NCBI RefSeq assembly: GCF_019904135.1
Contig: NZ_JAIOGQ010000001.1
Coordinates: 1 to 64,000, forward strand
DNA length: 64,000 nucleotides
Origin: Paenibacillus caui
Lineage (GTDB): Bacteria > Bacillota > Bacilli > Paenibacillales > Paenibacillaceae
Direction of reading: 5' to 3'
Under the pieces are notes generated by a model. That model did no database searches and was not told the DNA's origin. It worked only from the letters and a program-made list of their open reading frames with translations. Below are positions 47,560 to 56,029 of this stretch, one piece after another (within the stretch, counting starts at the first letter, position 1; each line of letters starts with the position of its first letter). The translations under genes were made by a program, and so were the position numbers.

Positions 47560-48395
47560 GACAGCGCGGCCAAAGAATCAAGAAGGGCGGCGCAGAATCC
47601 AAAGACCGGTGGATGATCACCTACGCCGATCTGATTACGCTGCTGCTTATCTTTTTTGTGATCATGTATGCCATGAGCCGGCTCGATACGGAAAAATATA
47701 AAAATGTGACGGAGTCCCTGCAGCTTACTTTCAACAGCGGCTCAGGAGGCGGAAATTCGGTGCTAGACGGAAGCAATGTGCTTACCGGTTCCGAAAAACC
47801 GAATATAGCGGATCATCCCGCTCCGGGCAGCGATCCAAAAAGCTCGGCCGCACCCGCCGAAAGCCAGGGTCCGAAGAGCGGAGAACAGCCGCTTAGCGAA
47901 CGCGAGCTGGCTTTCCGCAAACAGGAAGAGCAGCTCGCCAATTTAATGAGCATGATCGAGCAGTATGTGAAAGACAACCATCTGGAAAATCAGATCTTTG
48001 TCACGGACAAACCGCAGGGAATTGCCATTACGCTCAGCGACCAGTTTCTGTTTGATACGGGCAAAGCCGACCTGAAAGCCGGCTCCGAGAAGATGCTCGC
48101 CAAGCTGGGCAGTCTGTTCAGCCAGCTAAATCTCGGTACGAAAATCAGCATCGAAGGGCACACCGACAATCAGCCGATCGTCCATACGTCCAAGTATCAG
48201 GACAATTGGGAGCTTTCCGGCGCGCGGGCCCTGTCGGTACTGCGGTATTTTCTGGATGTCATGCAGCTTGACCCGGACAGCTTTCAGTACGCCGGTTACG
48301 GGGATACACACCCGGCAGCGGACAACGCCACCAAGGAAGGCCGCCAGAAGAACCGGCGGGTGGAAATTACCGTCCTCCGGCAGCTTCAGCGGTAG
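47556..48395 (+). CDS. motB: Flagellar motor stator protein MotB
   Basis: 279 residues. A basic N-terminus, a plug region, then one membrane span (about 22-45) starting YADLITLLLIFFVIMYAMS; Asp25 is the ion-carrying residue. A Ser/Pro-rich linker (about 55-115) precedes an OmpA-like peptidoglycan-binding domain (about 140-275: ISIEGHTDNQPIVHTSKYQD, LSGARALSVLRYFLD, YGDTHPAADN). The start overlaps the motA stop (ATGA). It anchors the stator to the wall. A strong terminator follows. Confidence 0.95.
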   Translation: MRQRGQRIKKGGAESKDRWMITYADLITLLLIFFVIMYAMSRLDTEKYKNVTESLQLTFNSGSGGGNSVLDGSNVLTGSEKPNIADHPAPGSDPKSSAAPAESQGPKSGEQPLSERELAFRKQEEQLANLMSMIEQYVKDNHLENQIFVTDKPQGIAITLSDQFLFDTGKADLKAGSEKMLAKLGSLFSQLNLGTKISIEGHTDNQPIVHTSKYQDNWELSGARALSVLRYFLDVMQLDPDSFQYAGYGDTHPAADNATKEGRQKNRRVEITVLRQLQR

Positions 48396-48422
48396 CCAGG
48401 GACGCCTGATCCCGGACAGCAC

Positions 48423-48473
48423 AAAGAACCGAAAGCCTTGCGTCAACGCGGATGGGCTTTCGGTTCTTTTTTT
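48423..48473 (+). terminator. Terminator of motAB
   Basis: Perfect 15-bp stem (48423-48437 with 48455-48469), 17-nt loop, then seven T. It lies about 28 nt after the motB stop. Confidence 0.92.
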
Positions 48474-48492
48474 CAATACTGAAAATACAAAA

Positions 48493-49125
48493 TTAACTGT
48501 TAAATTTCCCGAACGTGACAAACTCGGCAACGGGCTTGCGGTAACCGCGGGGACGCTGCTGCGACGTATCTTCCTTGCCAAGCGCAATCATCATGACGGG
48601 CAGCAGATGATCCGGAATGTTCAGCACTTTTCTGACCGTTTCCGGGTCAAACCCGATCATCGGGCAGGTATCCCAGCCCTTGTCTTTGGCATTCAGCATG
48701 AACAGCATGGCGGACAATGAAGCGTTCCGGATCGCCTCATCATGGCAGAATTCCTTGCCTCTTGAGACATACAGATTATTGACGTTCTGGATCAGCATAT
48801 CGTACTCTACCCCGTTCAACATGCCGAGGCTGCGCATGCCGCCGTAAATTTGATCGGCCTTCTTGTAGGCGTCCAAGTCACCAAGGACAACAATTACTGC
48901 TGAAGCCGTACCAACCTTGTATTGGCCAAAAGCCGCTTCCTTTAGCAGCTGCTTGTTCTCGGGATCGGTAACCGCTGCATAATGCGCATGCTGCAAATTA
49001 AAACAGGAGGGGGCATAGCTCGCCATGCGGAACAGCTCAGACAGCTCGCTCTGGCTGATTTCAACATCCGTCTGGAACTTCATGGCCGACCTGCGGGATT
49101 TGACCAGTTCATCAAAGTGACTCAT
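48493..49125 (-). CDS. Nitroreductase-family oxidoreductase
   Basis: 210-residue FMN-dependent enzyme. KSRRSAMKFQTDVEISQSEL gives the FMN-phosphate Arg motif, MASYAPSCFNLQHAHYAAV the second flavin contact, and GWDTCPMIGFDPETVRKVL the C-terminal flavin and substrate region. It reduces nitro compounds or quinones with NAD(P)H; the natural substrate is unknown. ATG at 49125 after GAGGAG. A perfect inverted repeat at 49177-49197 probably serves as its operator. A role in quinone or electrophile defence is plausible but inferred. Confidence 0.93.
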   Translation of the reverse strand: MSHFDELVKSRRSAMKFQTDVEISQSELSELFRMASYAPSCFNLQHAHYAAVTDPENKQLLKEAAFGQYKVGTASAVIVVLGDLDAYKKADQIYGGMRSLGMLNGVEYDMLIQNVNNLYVSRGKEFCHDEAIRNASLSAMLFMLNAKDKGWDTCPMIGFDPETVRKVLNIPDHLLPVMMIALGKEDTSQQRPRGYRKPVAEFVTFGKFNS

Positions 49126-49176
49126 TTTGCATCGTCTCCTCTATGTACGAATTTAATTGTTAATAGCGTCTATCTT

Positions 49177-49197
49177 TAACTATATAAAATATAGTTA
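49177..49197. promoter_or_regulatory. Inverted repeat (operator) upstream of the nitroreductase gene
   Basis: Perfect 9-bp arms TAACTATAT and ATATAGTTA around AAA, 52-72 bp before the start codon and overlapping TATA-like hexamers. Fits the size and AT-richness of MarR- or HxlR-type sites. No regulator gene adjoins it, so control would be in trans. Confidence 0.5.
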
Positions 49198-49416
49198 GTA
49201 TAATTATACTACCGTAATTCCTTCCGAAAAGTAAATTATTTCTTTTCCTGTGAATTCGGATCACCAATATGGCTTTGGCTGGATTTTGACTTGCTAGGAC
49301 TGATCCTTCTGATTTTCTGTTTGCCTGCTTTTGCTTGACTTCCGAAAGGCGGCTTCAGTAAAATTGGGCAATGATGGAAGGTTAACGCCATAAACCATAT
49401 AAAGGGGATGCTTAAC

Positions 49417-50559
49417 ATGGAGCAAATCCGGCCACTGCGGACGGAGGATTTGAAAGAAGCAGCGCGACTTGCCGATAAGGTGTTCAGGGATGCCGAGCAG
49501 AAGTCGATGGGAGAGGCTTTTCCTTATATTTTTGCTGCTGATGCTCCTGAATCAATTGGCGTCTATGAGGGTGGCCGGCTTGCTGCCTTTATGGGCATCG
49601 TTCCCGGCTGCATCCGGATTGGTCCCGCCCGGCTGAACGTCTACTCGCTCGGATCCGTTTGTACGCATCCGGACGCCCGCGGCAAAGGATACGCCAGCCG
49701 CCTGCTGGAACGTGCGATCAGCCATATCAACGACGCCGGTGCCTCCCTGATGCTCGTCTCCGGGGAACGCTCTCTGTATTTGCGTGCCGGTTGCCGGATC
49801 TTCGGACAATCCCGCGGGTACGTTATTACGCCCGCGATTGCCATGACGCATCCGGACTCTTTTCGGATTCGAAGCCTGCAGGCCGGCGACAGCTTTGCCA
49901 TCGCCTCGCTCGCAGCTCAGGAAGAAGCCCGTTACGAGCTCAGTCTCTACGATCTGTCGCTGCTGATTGCTAAGGAATCGCTCGCCAGCTGTTACAAGCT
50001 GGTGCACCGGACTTTGATCGCCGAGCAGCCCGGCGGCGACATCGCCGCTTTTGCCGTCATCGGAGTGCCTGCCGCCCCGCTCGTCAAGTCGGTGCCGAAA
50101 GTCATTGATGCGGCCGGCGATCCTGCGGCGATAGCCGAGCTCTGCGCCCACGCCGTGAACCTGTATCGCCTGAACTCGCTTGAAGTCTCTGTAAGCGCAC
50201 ACCGAGCCAGTCTGACGAAGCTCCTCGAAGATTACGGCTATGGCGGTGAGCATCATCCCAACAAAGGGACGGTCAAAATCATTGACCCGGCCAGGCTATG
50301 GAAACAGCTGCTGCCTTATCTGAGAACCCGACATCCGGACGCCGACCGTTTGTCTGTCGTGTCCTCTCCAAGCACAAGCGGTGACGGTGCCATCATTTGG
50401 CTTGACGATACCGTTTCCGCCGAACTGAATATGGATGGGTTCCTTGCCCTTATTTTTAATGAGCATTCCGATCTGCAGCTGCCCAAAGACATCGGGGATC
50501 TCCTTTCGGAGCTGCTGCCTATCCCGTTCCCTTATACGGGCGGGCTGAGCTATATTTAA
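49417..50559 (+). CDS. GNAT-family N-acetyltransferase (Eis-like size)
   Basis: 380 residues. The N-terminal GNAT domain has EQIRPLRTEDLKEAARLADK and the acetyl-CoA loop VCTHPDARGKGYASRLLERA (R-G-x-G-Y). The second GNAT-like half and a C-terminal part of about 100 residues suggest an Eis-like layout (two GNAT folds plus SCP2-like tail), though the tail motif is not clear. It transfers an acetyl group to an unknown amine. The ATG at 49417 is 9 nt after AAAGGGG; the ATG at 49408 abuts the site. Convergent with nothing; ends at a strong hairpin. Confidence 0.88.
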   Translation: MEQIRPLRTEDLKEAARLADKVFRDAEQKSMGEAFPYIFAADAPESIGVYEGGRLAAFMGIVPGCIRIGPARLNVYSLGSVCTHPDARGKGYASRLLERAISHINDAGASLMLVSGERSLYLRAGCRIFGQSRGYVITPAIAMTHPDSFRIRSLQAGDSFAIASLAAQEEARYELSLYDLSLLIAKESLASCYKLVHRTLIAEQPGGDIAAFAVIGVPAAPLVKSVPKVIDAAGDPAAIAELCAHAVNLYRLNSLEVSVSAHRASLTKLLEDYGYGGEHHPNKGTVKIIDPARLWKQLLPYLRTRHPDADRLSVVSSPSTSGDGAIIWLDDTVSAELNMDGFLALIFNEHSDLQLPKDIGDLLSELLPIPFPYTGGLSYI

Positions 50560-50563
50560 CACT

Positions 50564-50615
50564 AAAAAAGCCCCCTGCACACCGCCCGTTCTACCGGACC
50601 CTGTGCAGGGGGCTT
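50564..50615. terminator. Bidirectional terminator after the GNAT gene
   Basis: Perfect 14-bp stem (50568-50581 with 50602-50615) and a 20-nt loop. The minus-strand side has the longer T-run (TTTTTT). The following 50616-50954 gap holds GC-rich low-complexity DNA with repeated GCGTGCCGT-like words and no gene I can support; a plus-strand frame ending at 50875 has a helical, Gln/Arg-rich tail but no ribosome site. Confidence 0.8.
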
Positions 50616-50954
50616 CCCTCGTTCTTTCGGACTGGAAGCAGTCCGCATGCACGCTAGGACGCTGTCTTATCTGTCATCTGCCGTGTGGCGTGCCGTATGA
50701 CGTGTGCGTGCTGCGTGCCGTTTGGCATGACCGCCTTGAGCTGTTACGCAGGGCCATGGATGCGATCCAGGAGGCCGATCGCGCGGTGCGGCGTCAGCAG
50801 GAGCAAGAGCAGTGGCGCAAGCAACAGAAGTCTCGTGGGCACGTTAAACATCGCGATCACGGGTATGAGCGGTGAGTCAATCAACCCGATATTCTTACGG
50901 TTTCAACCGGCAGCTAGTTCCCATTCAAGAGTCCGCTCGGTTTGATCAGGCTGG

Positions 50955-51422
50955 CTATTCGGCACCAATTGGGTCAAGCTGAATGGTCTCCGACGATTTG
51001 TTCCACCACACCTGCATTTGCACGGGGGAATCAGGATTGGCGGATGCACCGTTTCCACCCGAGGAGCCGAGGTTGTACACATTGCCGATATTATCGACGC
51101 TAGGCAGTGTTCCGTGGCCATCCTCGCCGCCGTCCGTGTCGTACTCGTAACGGAGTTGACCCGAAGGTCTAGGGTCCTTAACAATATATTTCATGAACAA
51201 TCGTGATGTGTGATTCTCCTCTCCTGTCGGCTTATAGACGATATATACGGCCGCCCAATGCTCCGAATACCCCCGGAACTCGTGAACGTAGTCCATTTCG
51301 CTACCTGATGCGAGGGCCTGAATAGTATTGCGTTCCATGCCGATGTATACACCATTCTCATTCTGTTTACAGCCGCTAAGCAGCAGCGTGCCCGCCAGCA
51401 AAAACGTCAAGATCGTTCTCAT
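50955..51422 (-). CDS. Predicted lipoprotein of unknown function
   Basis: 155 residues. Lipoprotein signal: MRTILTFLLAGTLLLSGC with the lipobox LLSGC (Cys18). The mature part is about 137 residues with a Gly/Asp/Ser-rich linker (DGGEDGHGTLPSVDNIGNVY, then SSGGNGASANPDSP) and aromatic-rich ends (WAAVYIVYKPTGEE; MQVWWNKSSETIQLD). No family recognised. ATG at 51422 after GGAGG. It lies in an accessory patch between the conserved uvrBA/motAB and minJ regions. Confidence 0.75.
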   Translation of the reverse strand: MRTILTFLLAGTLLLSGCKQNENGVYIGMERNTIQALASGSEMDYVHEFRGYSEHWAAVYIVYKPTGEENHTSRLFMKYIVKDPRPSGQLRYEYDTDGGEDGHGTLPSVDNIGNVYNLGSSGGNGASANPDSPVQMQVWWNKSSETIQLDPIGAE

Positions 51423-51853
51423 CCCATGAGAGCCTCCTTTGACACGAATAATCCTAACACTTCTTTATGATTCAGTGCGGCGATGCCACCGCAAAGTAGA
51501 TTGTAATATTGGGTAATCACCTAATAAATACTGTAATCACAAGGATTTTAATGTTGTTCCGAATTTATTTATTGGTATTGGAACTTGTCGGTTCGGCACG
51601 CCATAAGTCCACTCAATCCAAGCGGAAACCACTCATCGTAAGCAAGGTTTTGTTCCGTTACTCATCATTTTCGGAACTTTTGACGTAAAATTTCCAGTGC
51701 TTTACAGACATTTGCAGGTAGTGTCAGCTACGCTAGTACTACCCCAATTACGTTATGCTCAAAACCATTTCGAACCGAAGTAGAGCATGATACACACAAG
51801 TAGATTCGGTAAACCAACCAATAAGAAAAATGTGGATAATTTGAACCTTCGAT

Positions 51854-52057
51854 TCATTGATTCCCTGCTTCGGTCGCCATATCCACACGTCTAGAATCAG
51901 GATCAATAAAAGCGCCGGAAAAAAGTGCGGCTAATATTAAGGCAGCCAATCCAACATAGCCGGACAACTTAATAGCAATGGAGATATCCCAAGCAACGAC
52001 AGACATACCGGCAATGACGACAAGTATAACGAGTCCAACCCAGAGCGGTTTTTTCAT
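51854..52057 (-). CDS. Small membrane protein, DUF5316-like
   Basis: 67 residues with two hydrophobic spans (about 4-24 and 30-50), the second followed by SGAFIDPDSRRVDMATE. This two-span layout with GAF-DPD after the second helix is that of small DUF5316 proteins of Bacillales; function unknown. ATG at 52057 follows AGGAGG. The 51423-51853 gap upstream of the lipoprotein gene has no readable gene: all frames are broken by stops. Confidence 0.75.
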   Translation of the reverse strand: MKKPLWVGLVILVVIAGMSVVAWDISIAIKLSGYVGLAALILAALFSGAFIDPDSRRVDMATEAGNQ

Positions 52058-52119
52058 TCTTACCTCCTCGTCATTTATGAGTTTTAAATTATATTAACAC
52101 AGTCTTCGCAATATGGATC

Positions 52120-52152
52120 AAAAAAAAGGAAAGCCACCAAACTATTGGCGGC
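52120..52152 (-). terminator. Terminator of the truncated secreted-protein gene
   Basis: Stem GCCACCAA (52133-52140) with TTGGCGGC (52145-52152), 4-nt loop, and a T-run on the minus strand (52120-52127). Confidence 0.75.
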
Positions 52153-52164
52153 ATTCTGTTTCCA

Positions 52165-52862
52165 TTATATATCCAGGTAATTCATCAATTCCAATTCCCA
52201 GGTCTCGTTATTGATTAGGTCTTTTACGGTGCATTTCGAATAGACACCCAAGTCTCCGTATTTGCCCTGTGATGCAGATACCGGTTTCCAAGTACTGTCG
52301 GCAGTTATGCTAAACGAATCAGATGAGGGGTACGTATCTTTTTGTTGGAGTACATAAAAACCATCCTGAGTCCAACCCCCTGCTCGAAGGCTTGCAAATC
52401 GATTCAGGATGCCAATTTGAGAGTCCGAGTTTTGCCAACCTCCTGTTGCATTTAATATCTTGTAGTGATGGGCCCCGTTTATATACACATCGTCCCAATA
52501 AAAGGTTGAATAAGCTCTTACGCTGTAGCTTGCGTCTAATTTGGAATCGCTTCTTGATCCATCTGCTAAAATCTCGGCAAATGTTGTGGTTGCATAGGTT
52601 TCAGTTAATGAACCATTACGATGCACGCGTTTCAGTCTTTGGGTAGTGCAATAAATTTTTGCGTTTTTCACTTCTCCTGTTTTCGTATTCCTTGCAAATG
52701 TATGTGTTTCTATTATCGAGATCTCTTTATCCGAAATTCCGTTTTTTGCCCGTTGTAGCAGTTCACTTTTATCTGTAATCTCTGCTTGTTCGAATACAAC
52801 CTTGCTCCCGATTTCACGGGGGGTGGCAAATGCCGAGTGACCAACTGCCGCGTACCGCGTAC
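52165..52862 (-). pseudogene. 5'-truncated secreted protein gene
   Basis: The frame is open from a TAG near 52863 down to the stop at 52165, about 230 codons, but contains no ATG, GTG or TTG until a GTG at 52671. The part before that GTG clearly codes for protein: SAFA, then TPREIGSKVVFEQAEITD, SELLQRAKNGISDKEISIIE and THTFARNTKTGEV, running directly into KNAKIYCTTQRLKRVHRNG. SAFA looks like the last residues of a signal peptide, so the gene has lost its start and signal peptide exactly where AT-rich DNA changes to GC-rich low-complexity DNA. It resembles Bacillus secreted proteins of unknown function. A shortened product from the GTG is possible but unlikely to be secreted. Confidence 0.6.
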
Positions 52863-52927
52863 TACACTACACGCTGCGTGCCGCTTGCGTACCACTTGCG
52901 TCCCGCGCACCGCATCGGCAAAGCCGC

Positions 52928-54253
52928 TTACAGCTTCGCCGGCTTCTCGCGCCCGGCGCCGCGCTCCGCCTTGCCGCGCTGCCTGCTGCCATCCCGCCGC
53001 TCGGCGCTCCGCTTCGGCGACAGCAGCTGCAGCAGCGAAGGCGCGCCGGAACGAACTACGGCCGGAGCGTCCTCATCCGGCGCCAGAATGACGCCGAGCT
53101 GATGATGCTCGCCCGCATAGATCGCGCGCTGCAGAAATTTGCTTTCGCCGTCCAGGTTGAGCACCTCGAGCTTGCAGAAGGCGGAATTGATCCGCAGCGC
53201 CTCGTGCAGCTGCTCTTTGGTCCCGATGTCGACGCCGTTCACGCGGACAATCACTTCTCCGGCCGTAATGCCAAGCTCCGCCGCAGGGCTGTCCGGAAGC
53301 ACGGCGAGCACCTTCAGGCCGCGCTGGGGGTGAACGAAGAACGGGCTCCGGTTCTGTTCCTCGAACCGGCTGTACCAGATCAGGCCTTCATGCAGCGCAA
53401 AGGCCAGAATGGCGGCAGCCAGGGTGAAAGGGCTCCACCAGCGGGCAATCAGGGCCATGCCGAGCACGAGCAAGCCGTAAAACAGCACCCGGCTGGAAGT
53501 CAGCCTCGTCTTCGCTTCCGGCAGCAGGCTGATGGTCATTTCCGAGAAGCCGATCATCACCGGCAGGCCAATAAGCGCAAAGCCGCCCTGCCATGCGTCC
53601 CCGCCGAAGACCGGCGTCCAAGGCAGCACGCTTCCTGCCGTTTGCGCCGGAATGAGCAGGAACAGCGGAATCGGCCACAGGCTCTGCATCTGATAGCCGC
53701 CGACCGGCCGCCCCCTTTTCCCTTCATAGAACAAAGGCCCGGCAAAGGAAGCGCCCTGCCATCTCACCAGCAGCGCTTCCGCGACATGCAGCAGTCCGGC
53801 CAGCCCCAAAAGGGCCGGGATGTTAAGCTCGCTCACCGCGGTCAGCAGCTGCCCGCTGAAGCCGCCTGCTTCATCAGCAGGAAACAGGCTCACGACAAAC
53901 TGCACAACTCCTAGCAGCCCTGCCGCATAAGCCAGACACAGATAACGAACCCTCAGCAGCATAAGCAGCAGCGATGACGCCCAGAGCAAAAGAATGCCTT
54001 CCGTGCTAAGCGTCATACCGAGAAACAGGAAGATTACCGACACGGCAAGACCCGCAAGCAGCCCTCCCAGAAAGGTTCTCCAGGTTTGCAGCCCCCATCT
54101 GTGCAGCCGGGCATGAAACAGCTTCCGTTCCAGCAGCACCTGCCTCCGGTATTGAAGGGTAATCAGGATAATCGAAATATAATAAAATGGCTGCAGGAGC
54201 AGCTTCACGGAAGCTTCCGTGAAGTTCCAAAGCCATTCCATCAGTACGTCCAA
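52928..54253 (-). CDS. minJ: PDZ-domain membrane protein, MinJ-like division-site organiser
   Basis: About 441 residues: about eight membrane spans in residues 10-290, then a PDZ domain (about 305-390: GLKVLAVLPDSPAAELGITAGEVIVRVNGVD) and a basic tail. This is the layout of B. subtilis MinJ (YvjD), which links DivIVA to MinCD at poles and septa. The gene order uvrA-uvrB-...-minJ-ctpB-ftsX-ftsE is also that of B. subtilis, which strengthens the call. I chose the TTG at 54253, 8 nt after AAGGGGAG, over the GTG at 54262 that touches the site. The extreme C-terminus is rich in Arg and Lys. Confidence 0.8.
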   Translation of the reverse strand: MDVLMEWLWNFTEASVKLLLQPFYYISIILITLQYRRQVLLERKLFHARLHRWGLQTWRTFLGGLLAGLAVSVIFLFLGMTLSTEGILLLWASSLLLMLLRVRYLCLAYAAGLLGVVQFVVSLFPADEAGGFSGQLLTAVSELNIPALLGLAGLLHVAEALLVRWQGASFAGPLFYEGKRGRPVGGYQMQSLWPIPLFLLIPAQTAGSVLPWTPVFGGDAWQGGFALIGLPVMIGFSEMTISLLPEAKTRLTSSRVLFYGLLVLGMALIARWWSPFTLAAAILAFALHEGLIWYSRFEEQNRSPFFVHPQRGLKVLAVLPDSPAAELGITAGEVIVRVNGVDIGTKEQLHEALRINSAFCKLEVLNLDGESKFLQRAIYAGEHHQLGVILAPDEDAPAVVRSGAPSLLQLLSPKRSAERRDGSRQRGKAERGAGREKPAKL

Positions 54254-54301
54254 AGCGATCACTCCCCTTAGGCTGTATTAAGTCCGCAAAGCTGCAGCTT
54301 C

Positions 54302-54332
54302 AAAAAAAGGGAAGGCTGACACCAGCCTTCCC
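54302..54332 (-). terminator. Terminator of ctpB
   Basis: Perfect 10-bp stem GGGAAGGCTG/CAGCCTTCCC (54309-54318 and 54323-54332), 4-nt loop, seven T on the minus strand; 8 nt after the ctpB stop. Confidence 0.93.
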
Positions 54333-54340
54333 AGCTTGCA

Positions 54341-55834
54341 TTATTTATTCGACGAAGCCGCTCCGATCTCCTGCCTGATTTCCTGATAGGCGCGGCCAAG
54401 CTGCGCATCGTTCGCCGGATCCGTAATTCTCGCGATCAGCGCGGCCTCCAGCTGGTCGGCCGTATTTTTGTCGATCTCGCCATTTGCGCCCAGCTTGTGA
54501 TCCGCCTGGAACTGTTTGACGGCGGAGACGGTTTCCTCGCTGAAATAACCGTCATCGCGGCCCGGCTTGTAGCCAAGCCCAATCAGCATCGTCTGCGCGC
54601 TCTTCACGTCACCGCTGTTGTTGTCATACTTCAGCGTACGTTCCTTGTTGATCGGGGCTGCCGAGAAGTAGGCCGGTTGATTGACGGCAATATCCGGCTT
54701 GATTCCTTTCTTGTGAATCCATTCCCCGTTCGGCGTCAGCCATTTCGCCATGGTAATCTTCAGCAGGCTGCCGTCCGCGAAATCACGATCAAAGCTCTGC
54801 TGTACCGTCCCTTTGCCGTACGTGGTCTCGCCGATGAGCTTCGCACCTGCGGATTCCTGAAGGGCGCCGGCCAGAATTTCTGAGGCACTCGCGCTGCCTT
54901 TGTTGGTGAGCACGACAACTGGATAGGTTTTGGCTGCACTGATTCCCGTCGACACCGTTTTTTCACGCTGACCGCCCTTGTTCTCCACCTGAACGATCAT
55001 TTTCCCTTTTGGCACCAGCTGCTCCGCCATGTCGATCACGATGTTCAACAAGCCTCCGGGATTGTTCCGCACATCAATGATCAGCCCTTTCATTCCCTGG
55101 CTTTCCAGCTTGTTCAGCTCGGTTTTGAAGCGCTCCCCCGTATTCATGGAGAATTCCGTAATTTCGATCAGGCCGATTTTATCATCGGTCATGCTGGCCT
55201 TTACCGTTTCAAGGGCGATATCATCCCGTTTTATGTTAAACTCCATCGGTTCCGAAACTCCCGAACGCTGCACCTTAATCACGACTTTCGACCCTTTGGG
55301 GCCTCTGATTTTGGCAACCGCTTCACTTAAGGACAGCCCCTCAAGAGATTCTCCGTTCACGGACAGCAAAATATCTTTAGCACGGATACCCGCTTTTTCC
55401 GCCGGCGAGCCCTTGATCGGCGATACGACAACCACTCTTCCGTTGTCCATTGAAACCTCGGCCCCGATTCCCGAGAAAGAACCCTGAATCTCCTGCGTGA
55501 ATTCCTTGGCCGTTTCTTTCCCCATATAGGAGGAAAAAGGGTCGTCCAACGCGTTCATCATGCCCTGTATAGCGCCATCAACCAGTTTATCGGTATCTAC
55601 ATTCTGATAATAATTTTTCTGCACGAGATTCAGTGCCTTCTCCACCTTGGTCAAGGCGTCCTTGTTGCTGCTCGTCTTCTGAGTTTGAGCGGCCAGATCG
55701 GAAAGCATGCCCGCAGCGGAAGTAGCCGTACCGTTTCCCGCAAAGCTGAGTGTACCTGTTATGAGCATGGTCAGCACGCTGCTCCCGATCAGCGTCATCA
55801 GCATCAACAGGATGACTGTCTTCTTCTTGAACAT
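54341..55834 (-). CDS. ctpB: C-terminal processing peptidase CtpB (S41)
   Basis: 497 residues. N-terminal membrane anchor (about 5-27), PDZ domain (about 105-180: GIGAEVSMDNGRVVVVSPIK, SPAEKAGIRAKDILLSVNG), S41 protease core with Ser in NKGSASASEILAGAL and Lys in TYGKGTVQQSFDRD, and a C-terminal peptidoglycan-binding domain (about 415-475). In B. subtilis CtpB cleaves SpoIVFA and helps activate sigma-K in sporulation. The ATG at 55834 (AAAGGCGG upstream) starts at the anchor; upstream in-frame ATGs at 55861 and 55870 are possible. It follows the M23 gene and has its own terminator. Confidence 0.93.
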   Translation of the reverse strand: MFKKKTVILLMLMTLIGSSVLTMLITGTLSFAGNGTATSAAGMLSDLAAQTQKTSSNKDALTKVEKALNLVQKNYYQNVDTDKLVDGAIQGMMNALDDPFSSYMGKETAKEFTQEIQGSFSGIGAEVSMDNGRVVVVSPIKGSPAEKAGIRAKDILLSVNGESLEGLSLSEAVAKIRGPKGSKVVIKVQRSGVSEPMEFNIKRDDIALETVKASMTDDKIGLIEITEFSMNTGERFKTELNKLESQGMKGLIIDVRNNPGGLLNIVIDMAEQLVPKGKMIVQVENKGGQREKTVSTGISAAKTYPVVVLTNKGSASASEILAGALQESAGAKLIGETTYGKGTVQQSFDRDFADGSLLKITMAKWLTPNGEWIHKKGIKPDIAVNQPAYFSAAPINKERTLKYDNNSGDVKSAQTMLIGLGYKPGRDDGYFSEETVSAVKQFQADHKLGANGEIDKNTADQLEAALIARITDPANDAQLGRAYQEIRQEIGAASSNK

Positions 55835-55931
55835 GAATGATGCACCGCCTTTTCTTTGTTCCATCTGTCTCACCTGCGATTAAAGAATGGCTTTAGCCCG
55901 TCCTCCAGCATTAGAAATGCTTTACCTTCAG

Positions 55932-55967
55932 AAAAGGATGCCCCTCCTCTTGCAGGAAAAAGCATCC
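55932..55967 (-). terminator. Terminator after the M23 peptidase gene
   Basis: GGATGC (55936-55941) pairs with GCATCC (55962-55967) around an inner CCT/AGG pair; TTTTCTG follows on the minus strand. It separates the ftsE-ftsX-M23 unit from ctpB. Confidence 0.6.
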
Positions 55968-56029
55968 GTCCACATTTATCCATTCTATTATATGTCCAGC
56001 TTGTACGAAATATTTATGATTCCCAAATA

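Noticed and set aside
50603-50875. 90-codon plus-strand frame after the GNAT gene
   Set aside because: It starts inside the terminator hairpin and passes through low-complexity DNA. Only its tail looks protein-like, and there is no ribosome site.
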